A DNA stretch of 64,000 bases from Liriodendron chinense (Eukaryota > Streptophyta > Magnoliopsida > Magnoliales > Magnoliaceae): contig ML058526.1 of assembly GCA_003013855.2 (NCBI GenBank), forward strand, positions 3,224,001 through 3,288,000. The letters run 5' to 3'. The notes below the pieces were generated by a model. It did not search any database. It was not told the DNA's origin and saw nothing but the letters and a program-made list of their open reading frames with translations. This document shows, in pieces, positions 58,441-64,000 of this stretch. How positions within the stretch are numbered: the first letter of the stretch is position 1; every line of letters begins with the position of its first letter. A program made the translations under genes and the position numbers.

Positions 58441-58788
58441 TTTTTCTTTTATGCCTTTCTCATTCACATCTGTTTTGCATGTGGGCACACCTTCCACATG
58501 GATTGCACCGATCTTTGGCTCACCAATAACACCACTTGTCCTCTCTGGCAGCTCTCGCTTCTCCCAACCACCCAAGCAGCCTCTGATCCTCCAACCGATA
58601 TTCCATTAGTCCAAACCATTCAAGCTCCAAGCGATATTCCAATAGCCCAAACCATTCAAGCTCAACCACATGAACCATCTTTGGAGAGCATTGCAGATGG
58701 AGTTCTTGAAAGAGCTGAGGCTGAAGGATGCATCTTTAATGAGCTTGGTTCTGTTGTGATTGATGTAGAAACATATGTGCATTGTTAG
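58441..58788 (+). pseudogene. Captured host RING-H2 (ATL-like) gene fragment inside the Harbinger element
   Basis: The second half of a RING-H2 domain is clear: CGHTFHMDCTDLWLTNNTTC followed by PLW (family PLC). It supplies the Cys-Gly-His, Phe-His and Met-Asp-Cys ligands but loses the last Cys, and the first Cys pair is absent. A tail follows with a duplicated IQAPSDIP / IQAQPHEP-type segment and an acidic helix (ILERAEAEG-like), ending at 58788. Host RING-H2 E3 ligases transfer ubiquitin; this piece cannot bind both zinc ions and is unlikely to work. It lies between the transposase and the right terminus. Confidence 0.72.
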
Positions 58789-60084
58789 CAAGAATGTTAT
58801 TGTTGTTGTAGAGGATCTCATGTTTATCTGGTCAGTCTACCATTTTCATGTCTATGCATGCATGCGTATGGAATGTGTGCATGCATGCTTGTATATAATG
58901 TGTATGTGTATTATGCATGTATATGTCTTAGATAGCATGTTGATTTTTTTAGGATTGCTAAGCTCACATGTGTGTATGAGCAAGCCATCTCCATGCAACC
59001 CCATGTGCCAATGTGACTTTGAGATCCATGCAACCCCATTGTGTAGATGACATTCTCTGAAAAGGTCAGGCCAATCAAGCTTCTATACCAGAACTGTAAC
59101 TCAACTGATCAGGGGAGAGACTCAATGTTTTGGAAGGGTGTCTCCATTGTGTGACCCATATGATGGATGGCTTGGATCTTGCACATTTTCCAAAATGGCA
59201 CATGCGTTGGCATGTAAATTGGACTGAGTGAAGCTATGGTATTTTAACATATCCAACCGGTTGGACGGGTAATTTAATTTTGGGTTGATGATTCAATTTT
59301 GCATTTCGTTTCATGCAATTGCTGCTTAATTTTGTTACTTAATTCAGTAACAGGTTACAATCCACCATCGCTCATTAATTCATATGATTTGTTTATACAT
59401 TCATCTCTCAAATTGCTTGAGCTCATCCTTGTGTGTAAGTTTGAAGTTGCATTTCTTCACTCATTCATATTATGCGTTTCGCTTTTAGTTAACGCGAAAT
59501 AAATATTCTTTTATTCACTAGAAGTTGTTAGTTAGAACTAATTTGAATGTTGGATTCCCCTCTCACATGACACTGATTTTATGTGCAGGTTGATGACAAT
59601 GTGGAAGAACACGGTGAAGTGCCATAAAAAATTGGTATTCAAAGAGAATTGGCAGAGGTTGTGTGTTTCTTTGTTTTTTTTGTTTTTTTTTTTTTTTTTT
59701 GGGTTGGATCAAGGAGATTTGTAGCCGTTAAACTCTAGAAGGTGTTAAGGAGAGGATTGGTCCATGTTTGTTTTTTTGTTTTTTTTTTTTTGAATCAGTA
59801 ATTTTGTGGTTGAACACTTTCAACAAGGTTTATAGTTGTTGATGGACGTTGAATCAGTTATTTGTTTAGAATTGAAAGTGATTGAAAATGATATGTTATA
59901 GGATTAATTTTTTTATTTATTTTAAAGTTACTTATTAATATATTGTTACCAAACATACTGATCTACTTATTGGCTGATAAGCACATTGTTTACTAAACAT
60001 GCTTATCTGCTGATAAAGTAGAAACTAAGAAAGTTACTTGTCTAATAAGTAGCTTATCTTAAGTAACTTACCATCCAAATGTTC
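58789..60084. other. Non-coding right arm of the Harbinger element
   Basis: AT-rich with long T runs near 59680-59700 and 59770-59790. No gene recognised. From about 59930 the sequence resembles Harbinger subterminal DNA (repeated 'aagtaactta' and 'gctgataag' words). Confidence 0.5.
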
Positions 60085-60290
60085 CCTTTGGATACTACCA
60101 AATAAATTACTTTTTCTACTTACAACAGCAAATAAGTAACTTATTTCATATAAGCAAGTTTGGTTTATGATGAGTAATAAGTAACCTTTTTACTTGAAAG
60201 CATACTTCTTTTTCTTAATAAATAGAAACTAAGATAAGCTACTTGTGGCATAAGTAACTTACTTAAGCAACTTACGATCCAAATGGGCCC
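60085..60290. repeat. Second Harbinger terminus (possible nested MITE) at the right end
   Basis: An inner end 'accatccaaatgttccc' at about 60074-60090 abuts 'tttggatactacc', which resembles a left terminus. Some 200 bp later comes the outer end 'gatccaaatgggccc'. The interval is made of 'aagtaactta'-type words, as in tourist-like MITEs. Confidence 0.55.
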
Positions 60291-60293
60291 TTA

Positions 60294-61818
60294 AAAAGAC
60301 CGCCATGACTAGTCGGCCATACAGTTGCACTGACGTACAATTATCCAGACCATCCAAATTGTGGATGCCACTGTGGATAAGGCATATCTCTGATCAAACA
60401 AGTCCAACCACCTAATTAACGGTTATCAAATGGATGGCCAAGTGTAAAATAGCACGTGGTCCAAATCTGAAGGGAAAAATCAGATATTCCAATTTTTTGG
60501 TTATGCTCTATCCACAGTTGGGTCAGGGATTTGGACGGTCTGAATTAGTTTTATTATCAAGATGGATTTGGGATTAATGGAGACCGTCCATCTAGCTTGC
60601 CCTAACCTGTAAGGCAGAAGGTTTAAAATTAACTTATATTGGATGATCCTATCAATGTGATCCGTGTCCTTCAAAGAGAAGGTGGAATATAAAGATCTTT
60701 AACAGTCGGACATTCAAAAAATGATATTGATTAAATTGACGTCTAGGATGGTCTAATAGATATGATTTTTGGATAATAGGCAATCGACGTTAAACAACAC
60801 TAGATGAACGGTCCTGATTGATACTTAATCATGCCAGGTTGGCTGTGAAGAGATGACTCTACCAGATTCCGGTTCTTCTGAGCTCTACCGTATAATTTAC
60901 CAATGTAGAGGTGTGTGCCTCCTGAAACCGCGTACACGTGTCCGACAAGTGTCACTTAAGATATGGACAGAATTCCGTCTTATATATTTAAATAACCTAC
61001 ACGCAACTTCCAGACTCGCCTCTACACGCAAGCACACGTTACAACTGGACTCCCGATTCCTCATCCGAGTCGTACATAATGTGGGCCCATAGTTCGTATT
61101 AATTATCCTAAAGTTATTTTGTCACCTCATTTTTTAGAAAACAGAATCAATGGTAAATTTCTAAATAGATCCCAATAGTAATCAATTAGTGTCCATTTTC
61201 TACCGTCCTTTTTATTTTAACGGCGTTATTTTCAGGTCACATCACAAAATGTATATGGTACACCTGATAAATGGCTTGGATATTGACAAAAAAATTTACA
61301 ATGGCAATAGATGCTGCGTGTATATGTAAGAAGACGCGCGTGTAGGATTAGTAAAACTAAGAAATGGGACAAAACCAGAAAAAGACACGTGTGTAGTTAA
61401 CCGAGGACAGGCGGTTTTGTCCTTACCAGAGGAATTATTTGATACACTGACGGAGCACGTCTATTCATTAGCATTCGCATATAGAAAGGGTGGCATAGAT
61501 ATCTTTTTATTTTAATCTAAACTGTTAAAAATATTTGAGACATCATAGATCAGTCATTTTTAAAAATATATATGAAAATTATTTATTCTTCTATTGTAGG
61601 AAGTAAAATGGACGGATAAGAAAAGAAAATAAAATTTTTAGGTTAAAAAAAACCCATTAATTGGAAAATTGATATGTGTCTGGGCATGTGCCCCAGATAT
61701 TGTGGGGTTTGTATAATATACGTTTAGATGGAGGTACAAGCTTGGAAAGTGTAATGTGGCAGTACACATGCATATGGATGCTCATGCTCTTGCTAGATTA
61801 TCCATGATTTTCTCTACA
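60294..61818. other. Intergenic sequence upstream of a candidate gene
   Basis: No recognised ORF or element. Includes scattered motifs of the dispersed repeat families. Confidence 0.5.
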
Positions 61819-61826
61819 TATATAAT
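61819..61826 (+). promoter_or_regulatory. Putative TATA box of candidate gene at 61886
   Basis: tatataat about 60 bp before the ATG; the intervening leader ends in a GA-rich stretch. Confidence 0.4.
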
Positions 61827-61885
61827 CATATACGTTGCTTAGGAGAAACCCCACTTAGTAACTCTATTCAAAACGAGAGAGAGAG

Positions 61886-62129
61886 ATGGAAGACTGTGTA
61901 GAAGAGAGTGAGAGTTTGATATCTCCTTCGAATATGAGTCAGAAGAGAGAAGAAGAGAAAGGAGAAGAAGAGAAGGAGAAGAAGGGTGATGAAGAGAAGG
62001 AGAAGAAGGGTGATGAAGAGAAAGAAGAAGGTGGTGATGAAGCAAGAGTAGAAGAAGGAGAGAAAGAAGGAGCGTCTGCAGGGGGGATTCTCGATAATCT
62101 CATCTCCCACTTACCTGTCTCCCTTCCAG
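61886..62129 (+). CDS. Candidate first exon of a host gene (acidic Glu/Lys-rich protein)
   Basis: ATG 61886 opens MEDCVEESESLISPSNMSQK, then a highly charged stretch with EKEKKGDE repeated in tandem, then a hydrophobic segment GGILDNLISHLPVSLP. A strong donor-like ccag|gttcct at 62129/62130 would end the exon inside this segment. A TATA box and GA-rich leader precede it. The remaining exons would lie beyond the window. I do not recognise the family with certainty; plant genes of unknown function with GGxxxNLISxL motifs come to mind. It could also be a chance ORF: the charged repeat is low complexity. Confidence 0.45.
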
Positions 62130-64000
62130 GTTCCTCTCTCTCTCTCTCTCTCTCGGCAATACCATCAATGTACTACACATGAGGCTGTCAATGGGTCGTT
62201 CTGGCCAGCTTTGGGCCGGGTCTCGGGTCTAAAATTGCAGCCCGTTTATTACTTGGGTGGGCTTGAGCTGTATTTAAGAGGGAAAACTATCTCGTGAGCG
62301 TGCTTACACTTCTATGAGCGAAACGAATTTACCTGAATTAGATCCACCCCGTTCATCAGGTAGAACACTCCATTTTTTTCCTTCAACCCAAAAATCAAGC
62401 TAATTTAATACTCAGGTGAGCCACCCCGTAGGAAATTATACCTAAACCTCTAACTTCACTTATGGCCCACCTGAGAGTTGGGGTAGAGTGATTTTTAGAG
62501 AATACGTTTTTACTAAAGAGGCAAGTTAGATGAATGGCGTGGATGAAATATAGACAGCATTTTGAGCCCTACACAAAACCAATGGTGATTGTTTCCTATG
62601 GTGTATCCTAACTAAGTTTTCGACCATCATGGTTTATATACCAGTCTGGAGGAGAGGAAGCTTGCCTGATGAACGGTTTGGATCTAATGAAAGATCGACC
62701 CACTTGGCGGTAGGGACGCTCCCGGAGTATTGTTGCTTCATGTAATAGGCCGTCGGTCTGGCCCGAAGCTAGCCCCGACAGCCCCCTTTGAAGGGTGTTT
62801 TTGTAATATATCATGCGTGGTGGAGTATGCTGATTAACAGCCCGGATTGGACGGTCACCAGTCCATCTATGTCGGGGCCCTCCAGAGCCATCGTATGTGC
62901 ATTCAGATTTGGATTGTGTCGCGCTTTAGACATTTCCTTCATATCACCAGCTAGGTGGGTACGACCCTGACTGTAGGGCCCACCTCGATGTATGTATTGC
63001 ATATCCACGCCGTCCATCTGTTTTTCCAGCTTGTTTTAAGGCATAGTTCCAAAAATGAAGTACATACAAATTTCAGGTGGACCACACCACGGGAGTCTGA
63101 GGTCATTGAACGCCTACCATTAGAACCTTCTAGGGCCCACGATAACGTTTATTGACAACCCAACCTGTTGATAAGGTTACATAGACATAGATGAAAGGAA
63201 AATAAAAATAAAAATCATCTTAATCCAAAACTTTTGCACCCCGAAAGAGGATTTTAGTGATTATTCTTTTGATGGTCCTTTTTTCTCATGACCATCCGCC
63301 ATTAGCGAGACAACTCTTTCTTCTCTATAATCCATCTAACCAACGTTTTGTTCTTGTAATACTGCAACCTTGATCTTTACATGTCCAACCAAGAGCCTGA
63401 TTGCCGTTGGTAGGGTAGAAAGTGAAAGTAATTTTAGTTAACTTATACCTGATACCTGAGTACGATCGGATCACATTCAAATCGGTTCCGGGTTGATCGA
63501 GTCGAGTCGAGTCGGATCACAGGGTAATCTGGACTCGACTCATTCGGAATTTGGATCCGGCACTGTACTTGGTTCGTGACTGAATTAGGCTTCGGATTGG
63601 TCCTAGTCAAGTGTATGGTTCAGACAAGTCGAGTCAACCGAGTTTACTTGAACCGTGGCCAGCTCTATTACTTAGAGCTCTTTGCTTTTTCATCAATGCA
63701 AAGTGGAAAATGAAAATTGTGGGACCCGCATGGTATGTATCTCACATCCAACCCATCCAATAGATGTACACCAATATTAATATTAGATAAATAAAAAATA
63801 TGGTCGATACGATTGTAAGGTGGGTCAATCCATAAAGACAACATACACCATTCAAAATATCCCAATTCAAGTATAGCCCATCTAATGATTTGGTTACCTG
63901 ATGTTTTGTTTGTGTTATTCCCATAGTGTGGTGCGTACATTAACAGGTTGGATGTCATACACATACCAAGTGAGTCCCACAAACCTTGAGTTCCACTACA
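62130..64000. other. Possible intron or intergenic DNA with dispersed repeats
   Basis: Includes a copy of family 1 at about 62380-62720 ('tgtttcctatggtgtatcct') and of the inverted-repeat family at about 63000-63230 ('aggtggaccacaccacggga', 'gaacgcctaccattagaacc'). A block at about 63470-63650 is rich in 'gagtcgagtc' and 'gactcgact' words. No other coding signal. Confidence 0.5.

Larger units (their letters stand above)
52672..60290 (+). mobile_element. PIF/Harbinger DNA transposon, 7.6 kb, with decayed ORF1, transposase and a captured RING-H2 fragment
   Basis: Terminal repeats GGGCCCGTTTGGAT and (inverted) GGGCCCATTTGGAT with TTA duplications (52669-52671 and 60291-60293) are hallmarks of PIF/Harbinger. 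Inside are the two family proteins, a Myb/SANT-like ORF1 and a DDE transposase, both on the plus strand, both with stops. Intervals 53206-54840 and 57660-58440 hold no recognised gene. The right end is doubled (see 60085-60290), so the outer right terminus could belong to a second, nested small element. The 3-bp duplication alone is weak proof that the two outer ends form one unit. Confidence 0.8.

Noticed and set aside
60853..61092. 79-codon ORF upstream of the candidate host gene
   Set aside because: No recognisable domain; no start-context, splice or neighbour support.

Overview
The window is flowering-plant nuclear DNA made almost entirely of nested transposable elements. The evidence is plant Ty3/gypsy retrotransposons of the Tat type (two RNase H domains, antisense ORFs), PIF/Harbinger and hAT DNA transposons, and TC-rich plant leaders. 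A dispersed repeat family with motifs like 'caagtggaccacacc' looks to me like those of woody magnoliid genomes, but that is a weak impression. I see no rRNA, tRNA or CRISPR and nothing bacterial.

Layout. Element C, an old minus-strand Tat-type retrotransposon, runs from beyond the left edge to 51153. Its 5' LTR is at 47636-51153, gag at about 47557 to 31104 and pol at 31103 to 3740. A plus-strand antisense ORF lies at 1237-3320. Its integrase core is deleted. C has been split by three insertions. Element D (5918-30016, plus, 24.1 kb, site duplication ACCGC) sits in the RT domain. A long solo LTR (32087-46978, TTCTT) sits in gag. A second solo LTR (48102-50862, ATAAC) sits in C's own LTR. The long solo LTR holds a smaller solo LTR (34115-34919, GGGTT) and Element B (35651-46359, plus, 10.7 kb, CCTGC). 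The 48102-50862 solo LTR holds a hAT-type MITE (48394-49189, 8-bp duplication).

Element D has gag-PR-RT-RNH-aRNH-IN on the plus strand. It then carries about 12 kb of 3' sequence with two minus-strand, intron-containing genes that resemble plant mobile domain (PMD/DUF7745) proteins, plus several tandem arrays. Element B has a complete structure with a few stops and frameshifts. It also has a spliced antisense ORF with its own TATA box, and in both LTRs a fragment recognisably derived from the host 20S proteasome alpha-4 subunit.

Right of 51153 is non-LTR sequence. A 7.6-kb PIF/Harbinger element (52672-60290, TTA) carries a decayed Myb/SANT-like ORF1, a decayed DDE transposase and a fragment of a host RING-H2 gene. 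Beyond it, 61886-62129 may be the first exon of a real host gene. None of the transposon proteins appears fully intact; each has at least one stop or frameshift.
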